Assembly: GCF_000286955.2 (NCBI RefSeq)
Contig: NZ_AJYK02000088.1
Span: 1-45,277 of the forward strand
Reading direction: 5' to 3'
DNA: 45,277 nt
From: Vibrio rumoiensis 1S-45
GTDB taxonomy: Bacteria; Pseudomonadota; Gammaproteobacteria; Enterobacterales; Vibrionaceae
Positions 1 through 8,815 of the stretch are shown here, one piece after another. The position numbers were made by a program, and so were the translations under genes. The notes below the pieces were generated by a model, which had not been told where the DNA came from, did no database searches, and saw only the letters and a program-made list of their open reading frames with translations. Every line of letters begins with the position of its first letter. The stretch's first letter is position 1.

Positions 1-2
1 TG

Positions 3-1997
3 TCGATTTCTAAAAGGCACAAAAACGATTGGTCATCGGTTCTGCTATGGAAAAACGAATCTCAGTATAAATCGAAAGGAGCTATAAGTTGTTACTTTCA
101 AATACTGATGGCGGTTGCAAATCATGACTCTTGCCAAAATTTAAATAAACTGCACAAAAGAAATATATCTATCGTTGACAATTTAGGCTTCGGTACTAAT
201 GAAAGAGATGGATTATTTCGCACTATTGGAATGAATGCTTACGACCTATGGCCTGATTTCTGTGTTTACATAAACAAAATCGGTTATTCAGACTTCGAAG
301 ACTTTCTTGATTCAAATGAAGATAGCTTAACTAACTCACAGCTTTTCCAATTAATGGAATCTTGTATTCATCCTGTAAGAAAAGAGCTTCTCAAATCAGC
401 AATCACAAAGCTCTCAATAGACAATATTGCTAATAGCTCTTTAGATGACTTAGAAAGAACATTTGTATCAGCATACCGAGCTTCTGAGTTTGACCTTGCA
501 TTAAACGTTCTTAAACAAGCTAGTCATGAGTTGAATGAAGGTAGATTCAAAGAAGTACAACACCATCTATTTACTGATAAACGTCAATTGATTAAGTGTT
601 ATCAATACAAGTTAGATGTTACATTAATGGCTGTTAACCAAAGCGAATATGATCCTGATTTTCAATCACATGTTAACAATATTCCTATTCCATTTGCATC
701 ATCAGAGAGAAAGCTTTACGACGAATGTGAGCACTTTAGACGCTACTACCTCGCATACTACCTGATTGAACGTGATGCTCCAAAGAGCATTCTTATTCTG
801 AAACGATTGGCCGAAGATACTAAGAACCCAGAACATATCTTAATGTTGTTACGTGCCTATATTGCTAACCATCATGAAGCTTCAAACATAACTTTGATTC
901 GAAGTGTTTTAGCAAAAGTAGAACAGTCGGCAGAAGCACAATGGTCTAATTTCCCAAGTTACCCATTGCCGTGGATTTCTGGAATACTTCATGCTTATTT
1001 AACGATTGAAGACATCAATTCAATGAAGGAAACATGGGAACTATTGAGTTCAACTCAGAAAGTCCTCCCTCAGTTACTTACACCTTATTGTGAGTTACTG
1101 CTTAAGCATAACTTGGTAAAAGAAGCAGATATCGCTTTTTCATCTTATACGAGGTTCTTAGGTCAAAACGAATCCCTGCCAGACGAATTAGATAAAATAA
1201 ACGACGTTATAATGAACGCTTTTGCGAAGGAGTCGCGTGCTACAGAGTATATCGATCGTATTGCTGAAAAGAATCAAAGAAGCCCTGAGCAACTAGCAAA
1301 TAGTTTTAAACTGATTAACGGTAGTGATGTCGAAACATATGTGAAGATAACAAATAATAGTTCTGTTGAAGAGTATTTAGTTGAAACAGTTTCTTCAGTC
1401 TCTAAAGAATTACTTAGCCGCAGCAAAAATATTTACATACCTGTCAAAGATGACGATTCCGTTTCTGGATATTCTAGTAAGCCAGCAAACGAAGACCGAA
1501 TTAATCAATGGTTTTGTAGTCTTTTTAATATGAGAGAAAAAAGCTCTCCACTTCACATTTCGGATCAAAGTCAAATAGGCAGTTCATCTTCGGGTAAAAG
1601 CTATGGTGAAGTGGATGGTGTCATAGTAGATAACAATAAAAGTAGACGTATTGCGTTATTTGAAGCGTTTCGCCTTCTTAAATGGGGTACTACCGATATC
1701 AATGAGCATATGGATAAGTTGGCGGGGTATGATCAAGAGGGCTTTAATACGATATTCGTTGTCGTATATGCATTCGATAAAGATTTTGTCACCCTATTGG
1801 ATAAGTATAAGAACCACATAAAACAACGTCAGCACAAAGGTTTTACCAAAGCAAATGGTTATGCTCTTGAAACTGTAAATGCTGAAGATTCAGATACCTT
1901 TTGGATGGGAAAAGAAGAACTTCAGCGTGGTAACGTTACTGTTTCAATTTATCATGTCGTCATTAGCTTTTACTGTGAAAAAAGTATTGAACCATAA
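3..1997 (+). CDS. Large protein of unknown function with C-terminal PD-(D/E)XK-like domain (5' end outside window)
   Basis: The reading frame is open from base 3 with no stop, and the residues before the first ATG (position 108) look protein-like (for example LLWKNESQYKSKGAISCYF). The gene therefore very probably starts left of the window, and the ATG at 108 is internal. At least 664 residues are visible. The first two thirds look alpha-helical and repeat-like (leucine-rich helices, TPR/HEAT style), without a P-loop or membrane segment. Near the C-terminus a helix (EDRINQWF) is followed by GEVDGVIVD, then IALFEAF, a helix and the strand TIFVVVYAF. That is the order of a PD-(D/E)XK nuclease fold, but the usual lysine of E-x-K is missing (E-A-F). 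I do not recognise the family. An antiphage or STAND-type effector is only a guess. The next gene is a LysR regulator on the opposite strand, 576 bp away. Confidence 0.75.
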   Translation, partial: SISKRHKNDWSSVLLWKNESQYKSKGAISCYFQILMAVANHDSCQNLNKLHKRNISIVDNLGFGTNERDGLFRTIGMNAYDLWPDFCVYINKIGYSDFEDFLDSNEDSLTNSQLFQLMESCIHPVRKELLKSAITKLSIDNIANSSLDDLERTFVSAYRASEFDLALNVLKQASHELNEGRFKEVQHHLFTDKRQLIKCYQYKLDVTLMAVNQSEYDPDFQSHVNNIPIPFASSERKLYDECEHFRRYYLAYYLIERDAPKSILILKRLAEDTKNPEHILMLLRAYIANHHEASNITLIRSVLAKVEQSAEAQWSNFPSYPLPWISGILHAYLTIEDINSMKETWELLSSTQKVLPQLLTPYCELLLKHNLVKEADIAFSSYTRFLGQNESLPDELDKINDVIMNAFAKESRATEYIDRIAEKNQRSPEQLANSFKLINGSDVETYVKITNNSSVEEYLVETVSSVSKELLSRSKNIYIPVKDDDSVSGYSSKPANEDRINQWFCSLFNMREKSSPLHISDQSQIGSSSSGKSYGEVDGVIVDNNKSRRIALFEAFRLLKWGTTDINEHMDKLAGYDQEGFNTIFVVVYAFDKDFVTLLDKYKNHIKQRQHKGFTKANGYALETVNAEDSDTFWMGKEELQRGNVTVSIYHVVISFYCEKSIEP

Positions 1998-2573
1998 ACT
2001 TGTCAATGTGGTTAATTTTTTCCATACATTTTCTCATGCAAACTGGGGTTTTGTTGTTTCTATTCGTAACACGAAATTGTCCAAAAATGAGTTAGCATGA
2101 AACGGTTCATGCTTAGAATTATGAACTTAGAGGCAAGGTGATTGTTTTATTGAAAGTAACTTTCTTTCACAAAAATAATCAGTATAAAGAGACGTTAGAA
2201 AAAGGACATTTTATGCTTTCAGGTTAGGACACTTTATGGTGTTATTTGTTTTATAACTGACTGATTTATTAAAGTGGCTTAGGACAGGTTATACTTTCAG
2301 CGACATTTCTGATGTTTGCAAAGTAAGTCGTTGCAAAGATCACATCCAGCGTTTATAACTCAAATCTGCATGGTCAATATAAGATGTCAGTTACTTAGAG
2401 GCATCAAAATGCTTTCTTTAACCTAACTTTATTGTATATAAGCAGAAATCCTACCTTTTGCTCGAACCTAAATAAGTTATACCTCAAAGAAAAACGCAAT
2501 AATAAATTGATTTTTATCATAAAAATAATTGGTGTAGTAAGAAGCAATATCTGATCCCCTCAGTTTTTTATTC
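1998..2573. other. Non-coding stretch between accessory gene and LysR gene
   Basis: No credible ORF lies in these 576 bases on either strand. The stretch is AT-rich. It holds the GGACA-type repeats listed separately and an 11-base direct repeat, ACTTAGAGGCA, at 2125-2135 and 2393-2403. No tRNA, attachment site with a clear partner, or transposon end was seen. It may be a junction between acquired DNA on the left and the conserved chromosome on the right, but that is inference. Confidence 0.5.
2204..2300 (+). repeat. Imperfect direct repeats of a GGACA..TTAT..CTTTCAG motif
   Basis: GGACATTTTATGCTTTCAG at 2204-2222 and GGACAGGTTATACTTTCAG at 2282-2300 match at 16 of 19 positions. A shorter relative, GGACACTTTATGG, lies between them at 2227-2239. 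Direct-repeat half-sites of this size are typical of AraC-family operators. No gene reads away from them in a convincing way, so they could be what is left of the control region of a lost gene. Confidence 0.4.
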
Positions 2574-3482
2574 TTAACATTGAATATTGTTCAGAAAATT
2601 AATAAAAGCTTTCAGCTGATTGGGGATGTATTTCGATTGTGGATATTGTGCGACAATTTTTCCTTGGTAATTTCCTTTGATATACCATTCTGGAAAAATT
2701 TGAATCAGTTCACCTGAATCGAGATAGTCTGTAATAGTAAAGTCGGGGAAAATAGAAATACCTAATCCTTGCAATACGGCTTCTCTTCTTATCTCACTGT
2801 GATTGACGGCTAATGAACCTTTAATGTTTATTGTGTATTTTTTCGTGTTTTGACTTAAAGTCCATGAACTATCAGCTGGAGTTTCACCATAACCTATGCA
2901 TTGATGGGTAGTTAGGTCGCTAGGGTGGATAGGTAAACCATGCTTTTGGATGTAATCAGGGCTAGCACAAGCAATACGCTTAACGCTGCCTAGACTCTTG
3001 GCTATGAGTCCTTCTACTGGATGATCGGTGATATGAATGACGACATCCACTTCACCTCCTACTGGATCAATATAATGATCAGTGACTTTCCATTTTAAGC
3101 ACACATTAGGGTAGGCTTTTATAAATTCGAGCACGGTTGGCATAAGGACCTGACGAGCTAGTGCTTTTGGCGCGGCAATCGTAAGCTCTCCAGAAATTTC
3201 ATCTGTATTGGTATGCGCAGCGTGAACGGCTTGTTTTGCTGATTGAAGCATATCCAAACAAAGTTGAAATACGTCTTCACCCACACTGGTTAGGCGCAGC
3301 CTGCGAGTTGTTCTTTCAATCAATTTTTGTTGTAACGCTGTTTCAAGCTTACTGATAGAACGGCTGACCGATGAAGGCATCACACCCAATTTTATTGCGG
3401 CTTTAGAAAAACTTCCTTCTTCTATTACAGTGACAAACGTTGCCATTTCTGGCATCAAATTCATTACTCTATTAGTGTTCAC
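2574..3482 (-). CDS. LysR-family transcriptional regulator
   Basis: This is a 302-residue LysR-type regulator. An N-terminal winged helix-turn-helix spans about residues 10-70 (FVTVIEEGSFSKAAIKLGVM, then SSVSRSISKLE). A periplasmic-binding-protein-like effector domain follows from about residue 90 and looks closest to the CrgA/DhcR-like subgroup. The start is a GTG at 3480-3482, with AAGGAT about 10 bases upstream. A later in-frame ATG seven codons in is possible. The gene is divergent from an EamA-family exporter, with a 118-base shared control region. That is the usual arrangement when a LysR protein controls the transporter beside it. The effector molecule cannot be told from sequence. Confidence 0.93.
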   Translation of the reverse strand: MNTNRVMNLMPEMATFVTVIEEGSFSKAAIKLGVMPSSVSRSISKLETALQQKLIERTTRRLRLTSVGEDVFQLCLDMLQSAKQAVHAAHTNTDEISGELTIAAPKALARQVLMPTVLEFIKAYPNVCLKWKVTDHYIDPVGGEVDVVIHITDHPVEGLIAKSLGSVKRIACASPDYIQKHGLPIHPSDLTTHQCIGYGETPADSSWTLSQNTKKYTINIKGSLAVNHSEIRREAVLQGLGISIFPDFTITDYLDSGELIQIFPEWYIKGNYQGKIVAQYPQSKYIPNQLKAFINFLNNIQC

Positions 3483-3560
3483 GGCGCAATTATCCTTTGC
3501 ATATTTAGCTTATTGTTCTATTTAAGTTACTCATTGATACTGCTTGTGTCAAAGAAATCA

Positions 3561-3580
3561 CAAATATTCGAAGTTATTTG
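3561..3580. promoter_or_regulatory. Inverted repeat in LysR/EamA divergent control region
   Basis: CAAATA and TATTTG form 6-base arms separated by 8 bases, 20 bases before the exporter ATG. The AT-rich dyad resembles a LysR-type T-N11-A site, but it lies close to the ribosome binding site, so it may act as a repressor site or be chance. Confidence 0.3.
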
Positions 3581-3600
3581 AGCCAATTTAAGGAGTAAGT

Positions 3601-4527
3601 ATGAATGAAACTACAACATTACTAAAAAGTAGTAAGAGAGAGGCTAAACCGAAATATTATTTCCCAATCTTAGAAGTATTACTTCTATTGGTGGCCATTT
3701 TTTGGGGGACAAGCTATGGCTTAACTAAACAGGCGCTCATTTATACATCTGTGATGATATTTATCGCTATTCGATTTTCAGTCACTTGTTTCTTTTTATT
3801 GCCAGTGGCATTGAAGGATATAAAGGCAAAGAGAAGTAAAGATTGGAGAGTTGGTTTACCAACGGGCGCTATTTTGGCAGCGATTTTCTTTTTTGAGGTT
3901 ACAGGACTTTTTCAAACCTCGGCAAGTAAGGCCGCGTTTTTGATAAGTCTATCGGTTATTTTTACTTTTCTGGTTGAAATGTCGATGAGTAAAAGAGTGA
4001 TAAGCCAGCGGATGTTTATACTTACTGTATCAAGTGTTGTTGGAGTATTTCTATTAACCAGTTCGCACGGTTTTGAATGGGAATTAAATAGAGGTGATTA
4101 CTTTATTTTATTAGCCGCTTTACTACGTGCATTCATGGTAACTATGACCAAAAGGCTGACGGAAGGTAAGCAGGTTAGTAATGCAACGCTCACTTGCATT
4201 CAATCGTTTGTGGTTGCCGTGAGTGCCATAAGTTTGGTGGTGTTTGATGTTGGTTTTAACGTTCACTTTCCAATCAATATCGAGTTTTGGTTTATTATGG
4301 TGTATTTGGTTTTGTGTTGTACCTTGTTTGCTTTTTTTGTTCAAAATTATGCAGTAAGGAAACTATCACCAACTAAAGTCTCACTTTTAATGGGCAGTGA
4401 GCCAATGTTTGGCGCTTTGTTTGCTGTTATTTGGTTAAACGAATCGTTATCTATTATTCAAGTAATAGGTGGGTGTGTGATTTTTGTTAGTGTGATGATG
4501 GCTTCGGTATATAAAAGGACGTATTGA
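3601..4527 (+). CDS. EamA/DMT-family transporter
   Basis: A 308-residue inner-membrane protein of the drug/metabolite transporter superfamily. About ten hydrophobic segments form two EamA repeats. The first repeat begins with LLVAIFWGTSYGLTKQAL and the second ends with VIWLNESLSIIQVIGGCVIFVSV, the usual family signatures. The start ATG follows an excellent AAGGAG at the right distance. It is divergent from the LysR gene, which probably regulates it. Its substrate is unknown. Family members export amino acids, metabolites or drugs. Confidence 0.92.
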   Translation: MNETTTLLKSSKREAKPKYYFPILEVLLLLVAIFWGTSYGLTKQALIYTSVMIFIAIRFSVTCFFLLPVALKDIKAKRSKDWRVGLPTGAILAAIFFFEVTGLFQTSASKAAFLISLSVIFTFLVEMSMSKRVISQRMFILTVSSVVGVFLLTSSHGFEWELNRGDYFILLAALLRAFMVTMTKRLTEGKQVSNATLTCIQSFVVAVSAISLVVFDVGFNVHFPINIEFWFIMVYLVLCCTLFAFFVQNYAVRKLSPTKVSLLMGSEPMFGALFAVIWLNESLSIIQVIGGCVIFVSVMMASVYKRTY

Positions 4528-4692
4528 TTTTAGAAATAACATAATTATGTGAAATCACGTATTTTTATCTTTAAGAGCTTATGTAAACATAATGCTTGCT
4601 AATAAAGGCATTTTCCGTAAAAGAATGTAAACTAAAGTCACATGACACCTACCAATGTGTAATCATTAAATTAGTAGGGTTATTTTGATTTT

Positions 4693-6072
4693 ATGGATTC
4701 TTTTATGGCTAAGTTGTCTACTCAAGGTTTTATCTCAACCAAATCGGTTATATCGGCCATCAGTGCCTTGTTTTTCATCATGACGATTATGATGTTTTTC
4801 GGAATTTGGTATTTTTTAAGTACTTTAGATCATCAAGCCACGGCTCAAATTAAGAAAAGGGTAAATTTAGCTTTAACGATTGAAAGTCAGCATGCACAAG
4901 ATATTTTAAGTGAATATACCTATTGGGATGAATCCTATGAACGGATATTTATTGACCGAGATGCTAACTGGGTGTCAGAAAATACCGGTGACTATCTCAT
5001 GGATAAGTTCGATCTAGCCTTCAGTGTTGCTATAGAAAATGATAAGGATGATGCTTATTTGGTGAAAAGTGAGAATGACTCGTCTCTTACGTTTGATCAG
5101 TTGATGAACAATGGTTTGATTAAGATGATGCAGCATTCTAGGTCGCTTAACACCGAGTTACAGACTACTAGTGGTTTTATACAAGTAGGGGAAAATACCT
5201 ATTTTGTCGTTGGGGGACCATTAGTTGATGAAAAGCTTCACACAGCAAGAAGTAATTCTTATCTCACGGTAGGGCTACGAGTTGATTCTACGTTTTTAAA
5301 GAAATTAGAATCAAACTATCAGCTGTTTGGATTAAGCCAAACTCAAAAGCCAGTTGATGAATCATTAAGCATGCCCATTTATTCTGTGTTAGGTAAGCAA
5401 ATAACGCTTTTAACATGGACTCCAATGGTGCCAAGCAAAAATATACTCATACCGATAACCTGCATTGTTCTTTTTATCACGTCTATTACGCTTCTCATCA
5501 CAAGAAAAATATTAAGAGTTGAACTTAACAATCGTTCCGCTTATGAAGAACAGCTATACCTTGAAGCGACGACTGATCCACTCACACAAATTAGTAACCG
5601 CCGTTACTTTATGGATATGGGGAATAAAGAGTTCAATTTATCTCAGCGGTCAAAGCGTGCTTATTCTCTGCTTATTTTAGATGTGGATCATTTTAAATCG
5701 ATTAATGATAAGTATGGTCATCACGCTGGCGATATATTTTTAAAGCAATTTAGCGAACAATGCCGTTTAAGCCTCAGAGACTCTGATATTTTTGGACGAA
5801 TTGGTGGTGAAGAATTTGCGATTGTTTTACCAGATACAGATGAGGAAGGTGCAGTTGAAGTGGCAGAAAATATACGCCTATTAATGATGAACACGCCTTT
5901 AATTGTTAATTCAAATAGTATTCAAGTCACGGTTAGTATTGGGGTTACAACGCTACAACAACAAGAAAGCTTTGATGAATTACTTCAGCAAGCTGACCAA
6001 GTAATGTACGAAGCAAAGCGTGAAGGAAGAAATAGAGTAAAAGTATTCGCTTCACAGCCCTCCTTTATTTAA
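4693..6072 (+). CDS. Membrane diguanylate cyclase with CHASE4-like sensor
   Basis: A 459-residue protein predicted to make cyclic di-GMP from two GTP. A membrane segment at about 18-40 is followed by a periplasmic region of about 210 residues with the CHASE4-like pattern EYTYWDESYERI (about 74-85). A second membrane segment lies at about 251-269, and then a GGDEF domain (about 290-455). The active-site loop is GGEEF at 371-375, a functional variant. An RxxD inhibitory site (RDSD, 362-365) lies five residues before it, so product inhibition is expected. No partner gene is adjacent. The start could also be the ATG at 4705, since neither has a strong Shine-Dalgarno sequence. Confidence 0.93.
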   Translation: MDSFMAKLSTQGFISTKSVISAISALFFIMTIMMFFGIWYFLSTLDHQATAQIKKRVNLALTIESQHAQDILSEYTYWDESYERIFIDRDANWVSENTGDYLMDKFDLAFSVAIENDKDDAYLVKSENDSSLTFDQLMNNGLIKMMQHSRSLNTELQTTSGFIQVGENTYFVVGGPLVDEKLHTARSNSYLTVGLRVDSTFLKKLESNYQLFGLSQTQKPVDESLSMPIYSVLGKQITLLTWTPMVPSKNILIPITCIVLFITSITLLITRKILRVELNNRSAYEEQLYLEATTDPLTQISNRRYFMDMGNKEFNLSQRSKRAYSLLILDVDHFKSINDKYGHHAGDIFLKQFSEQCRLSLRDSDIFGRIGGEEFAIVLPDTDEEGAVEVAENIRLLMMNTPLIVNSNSIQVTVSIGVTTLQQQESFDELLQQADQVMYEAKREGRNRVKVFASQPSFI

Positions 6073-6131
6073 TGTTGTTTTAATTAACCACAGAGCCGAT
6101 CTAAATCGATAAACATAGCCTTAACTCAAAA

Positions 6132-6183
6132 TTGAACGATTGTTCAAAATAATATTGAACGAACGTTCAGTTATGTCTATAGT
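6132..6183 (+). promoter_or_regulatory. Promoter with two TetR-type palindromic operators before frnE-like gene
   Basis: TTGAACGATTGTTCAA (6132-6147) and TGAACGAACGTTCA (6156-6169) are near-palindromes with centres 23 bases apart. The second overlaps a strong sigma-70 promoter: TTGAAC (6155-6160), a 17-base spacer and TATAGT (6178-6183). A repressor bound here would cover the -35 element. The GAAC..GTTC dyads resemble TetR-family operators. No TetR gene lies in the window, so the regulator must be encoded elsewhere. Confidence 0.65.
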
Positions 6184-6219
6184 GTACTTATTCAGTAGGC
6201 AGTTAAGCAGAGGAATAAA

Positions 6220-6876
6220 ATGACAATGAACGATAAGATCAAAATAGATATTGTGTCCGATGTGGTTTGCCCATGGTGCATTGTGGGTTATAAGCGTTTA
6301 GAAGCGGCGATTAATGAGTTAGGGCTTCAAGACCGAGTAGAAATTGAATGGCAACCATTTGAGTTGAACCCTGATATGCCAGTAGAAGGTGAAAATTTAC
6401 GGGATCATGTTTTACGTAAATACGGCGCTGAACGTGAAGACAGTGATAAAGCTCGCGCAAACATTAGCGCACTTGGTGCGGAATATGATTTTGAGTTTGA
6501 TTACTTTGAAAATATGAAGATGGTAAATACCCGTGATGCCCATATGTTGCTTGATTTTGCACATGAACATGGCTTACAGCACCAACTTAAGCAACGCTTG
6601 TTTGCGGCTTTTTTTACGGAGCATAAAGATGTCTCCGATCGAAATATTCTATTAGAAGAAGCGCAAAAGGTAGGGTTAGATTCGGTTGTAACCAAATCGG
6701 CTTTAAATGATGCAGATAGATATCGTCGTGTTGTCGAACAAGAAATGTTTTGGCAGCAGCAAGGTATTTCTGGCGTACCAACCGTTATTTTTAATCGTAG
6801 TAGTGCGATGACGGGAGCTTACCCACAAGAAAATTACATAGCCGTGCTTAAAGAGCTAGCAGGACTTTCCGACTAA
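6220..6876 (+). CDS. DsbA-family oxidoreductase, FrnE-like
   Basis: A 218-residue cytoplasmic thioredoxin-fold protein of the DsbA/FrnE (2-hydroxychromene-2-carboxylate isomerase-like) family. The CPWC active site lies at residues 17-20, right after the first beta strand. The cis-proline loop GISGVPTVIF lies near residue 185, and no signal peptide is seen. The family takes part in thiol-disulfide exchange and has been linked to oxidative or electrophile stress. AGAGGAA lies just upstream of the ATG. The gene is the first of a two-gene operon with a HAD hydrolase 12 bases downstream, under the paired operator at 6132-6183. That suggests induction by a small molecule or stress through a TetR repressor. 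Confidence 0.9.
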   Translation: MTMNDKIKIDIVSDVVCPWCIVGYKRLEAAINELGLQDRVEIEWQPFELNPDMPVEGENLRDHVLRKYGAEREDSDKARANISALGAEYDFEFDYFENMKMVNTRDAHMLLDFAHEHGLQHQLKQRLFAAFFTEHKDVSDRNILLEEAQKVGLDSVVTKSALNDADRYRRVVEQEMFWQQQGISGVPTVIFNRSSAMTGAYPQENYIAVLKELAGLSD

Positions 6877-6888
6877 AAGGTTCACAAT

Positions 6889-7575
6889 ATGAATACAACA
6901 CGTCAAGTCGACGTTCTTCTTTTTGATGTCAACGAAACACTGCTTGATATCACTATTTTAGAGCCATTTTTTGATCGCGTTTTTAACGATGCTTCGGTAC
7001 TACGGAACTGGTTTTCTGAACTGGTGCTTTATTCGCAAGCAATAACGATTTCAGGGCTTTATGAACCATTTGGTCAACTGGCTGTGGGTACGCTGAAAAT
7101 GGTTGGTGTAAATTATAACCTTGTAATATCAGATCAAGACGTAGAAGAGTTCAAATCTTTGCTAGGGAGTCTGCCGCCACATCCTGATGTCATTCCGGCT
7201 TTGGAGCGCTTACAACAGGCTGGGTTTCGATTGGCGACGCTCACCAATTCCGCTCCAACGGCTTCACCGACATTATTAGAAAAAGCCGGTATTAGTCGAT
7301 TCTTCGAGCATCAATTGAGTGTTGAAGAAGTCCGAGCCTTTAAGCCTCATCCTGAAACCTATCGTCATTCAGCTAACGTAATGGGTGTGGATATTTCGAA
7401 GGTTTGCCTTGTGGCTTGTCATTTATGGGACACCTTAGGCGCACAAGCAGCCGGTTGCTCTTCAGCTTTTATTACTAGACCGAACAACAACCTATTATTG
7501 GTGGGTAATATTCCCGAGCCTGATTTTGTGGCGAAAAATTTGAATGATTTTTCTGATCAGATTATAAACCACTAA
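6889..7575 (+). CDS. HAD-superfamily hydrolase, haloacid dehalogenase type II-like
   Basis: A 228-residue HAD protein. The nucleophile is D13 in LLFDVNETLLD. Motif II is LTNSAPT (about 118-124), the lysine is in FKPHPETY (K152), and the acidic end motif is VACHLWDTLGAQAAG with D181. VNET after the nucleophile and the H-x-W-D motif are typical of (S)-2-haloacid dehalogenases, which hydrolyse the carbon-halogen bond of 2-haloacids through an aspartyl ester. The true substrate may well be something else. It lies 12 bases after the FrnE-like gene and is probably co-transcribed with it. The stop codon falls inside the hairpin at 7567-7597. Confidence 0.88.
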   Translation: MNTTRQVDVLLFDVNETLLDITILEPFFDRVFNDASVLRNWFSELVLYSQAITISGLYEPFGQLAVGTLKMVGVNYNLVISDQDVEEFKSLLGSLPPHPDVIPALERLQQAGFRLATLTNSAPTASPTLLEKAGISRFFEHQLSVEEVRAFKPHPETYRHSANVMGVDISKVCLVACHLWDTLGAQAAGCSSAFITRPNNNLLLVGNIPEPDFVAKNLNDFSDQIINH

Positions 7576-7597
7576 GTCATTCATATATTTAGTGGTT
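7567..7597. terminator. Hairpin between convergent genes
   Basis: AACCACTAA (7567-7575) pairs with TTAGTGGTT (7589-7597) across a 13-base loop. The stem contains the stop codon of the HAD gene. No clear T-run follows on either strand, so terminator activity is uncertain. Confidence 0.4.
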
Positions 7598-7612
7598 ATG
7601 CTCACTTAATTA

Positions 7613-8815
7613 TTAGCAATCTTTAATGTAGTTAGTCACATACGATTTCTTTTTGACTAAAATCCAAAGAATTAATGTAACGAGACCAACGGTAAATTGA
7701 ATCACGCCTAAGTTTTCAATTAGTGTCTCTGAATGTAGAGACACTAATGTCATGCCTAAGGCTCCAAACATCATCGAACAAAATTGAATAATCGCAACTG
7801 CCGATCCAGTGTCACTGCTTTGTTGCTCAAGCATTAAGTTGGTACCAGGTACTCGAAGAATAAGTGCCATTAAGGTTGCAGGAGCGGCAATTAAAGCAAA
7901 CACCCATGGAGATTGGTGGCCAAATGAATACATTAATATCCCGCACAGCATTAAGCACACAAAACTTACCGTGATGATTTTTTCAACCGATATTTTCCGA
8001 GATAATTTAATGTAGATAGTGGGGCCAAAAGAGGCGACTAATGCATTAAAAGAAAAAGCATAACTGAACATTTGCTCAGATAAGCCAAATTGGTCTATGT
8101 ATACATAAGATCCAACGGCAAGAAAAGAAAGTAACGCCATAGGTGGGGCGGTGAAGATGATCAATAAAATAATAAAGTTAGGATTTTTGATCACCGTACC
8201 GAGACGACCCCAAGCTTGTAGCATTGACCCAGTATAACGATTCGGTAATGTCTCGCTGTACAATAAGGCGAATATTCCAGACATACCGCCAAAAACAGCC
8301 AATGCAATAAACATCATATGCCAGGAGCCTATTTTTAATAAAAATGCCCCTAAGATTGGTGCGATCATTGGTGCAATAATTACTAAAGACATAATGGTCG
8401 CCATGATTTTGGCGCGTTCTCGACCATCATATAGATCTTTCACAATGGCGGTTGCAACCACAGTAACAGCACTGCCCCCAAATGCTTGTAATAAACGGCC
8501 TACGATCAGTAATTCGATATATTCAGAAAAAGCACATAATAAACTGGCTGAAATATAAATCACTAACCCGACTAGCATAATGGGCTTACGGCCAAATTTT
8601 TCACTTAACGGTCCCCAAAACAGAAGGCCGATGGCATAAGTGGCGAAATAAATGCTTAACGTAAGGTTCACCATGGTTTGAGTGGTATTTAATGTATCAA
8701 GCATGGTCGGCAAAGCGGGAAGGTAAAGATCCGTTGTGAGTGGTGGGAAAGCACTGATCACGATTAGAAAAAGTAACATGCTGTTTTTGCCTAGAATTTT
8801 TTGTGTGGATTTCAA
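7613..8815 (-). CDS. Bcr/CflA-family multidrug efflux MFS transporter
   Basis: A 400-residue major-facilitator protein with twelve membrane segments, resembling E. coli Bcr (bicyclomycin resistance). Motifs include LTTDLYLPALPTM after helix 1, GPLSEKFGRKPIM in the loop between helices 2 and 3 (motif A), and VVATAIVKDLYDGRERAK in helix 4 and the loop after it. The 5' end suggests a TTG start at 8813-8815 with GGAG at good spacing. The first ATG is 11 codons further in. Export of drugs or dipeptides by proton antiport is the family role. It is convergent with the HAD gene and stands alone on its strand. Confidence 0.9.
   Translation of the reverse strand: MKSTQKILGKNSMLLFLIVISAFPPLTTDLYLPALPTMLDTLNTTQTMVNLTLSIYFATYAIGLLFWGPLSEKFGRKPIMLVGLVIYISASLLCAFSEYIELLIVGRLLQAFGGSAVTVVATAIVKDLYDGRERAKIMATIMSLVIIAPMIAPILGAFLLKIGSWHMMFIALAVFGGMSGIFALLYSETLPNRYTGSMLQAWGRLGTVIKNPNFIILLIIFTAPPMALLSFLAVGSYVYIDQFGLSEQMFSYAFSFNALVASFGPTIYIKLSRKISVEKIITVSFVCLMLCGILMYSFGHQSPWVFALIAAPATLMALILRVPGTNLMLEQQSSDTGSAVAIIQFCSMMFGALGMTLVSLHSETLIENLGVIQFTVGLVTLILWILVKKKSYVTNYIKDC

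Noticed and set aside
1879..2100. A 73-codon ORF overlapping the end of the left-edge gene
   Set aside because: Most of it is a shadow in another frame of the large gene, the rest is low-complexity and AT-rich, and there is no ribosome binding site.
4539..4550. ACATAATTATGT perfect palindrome after the first EamA gene
   Set aside because: Short, all but two pairs are A/T, and placed between two plus-strand genes without promoter context; likely chance.
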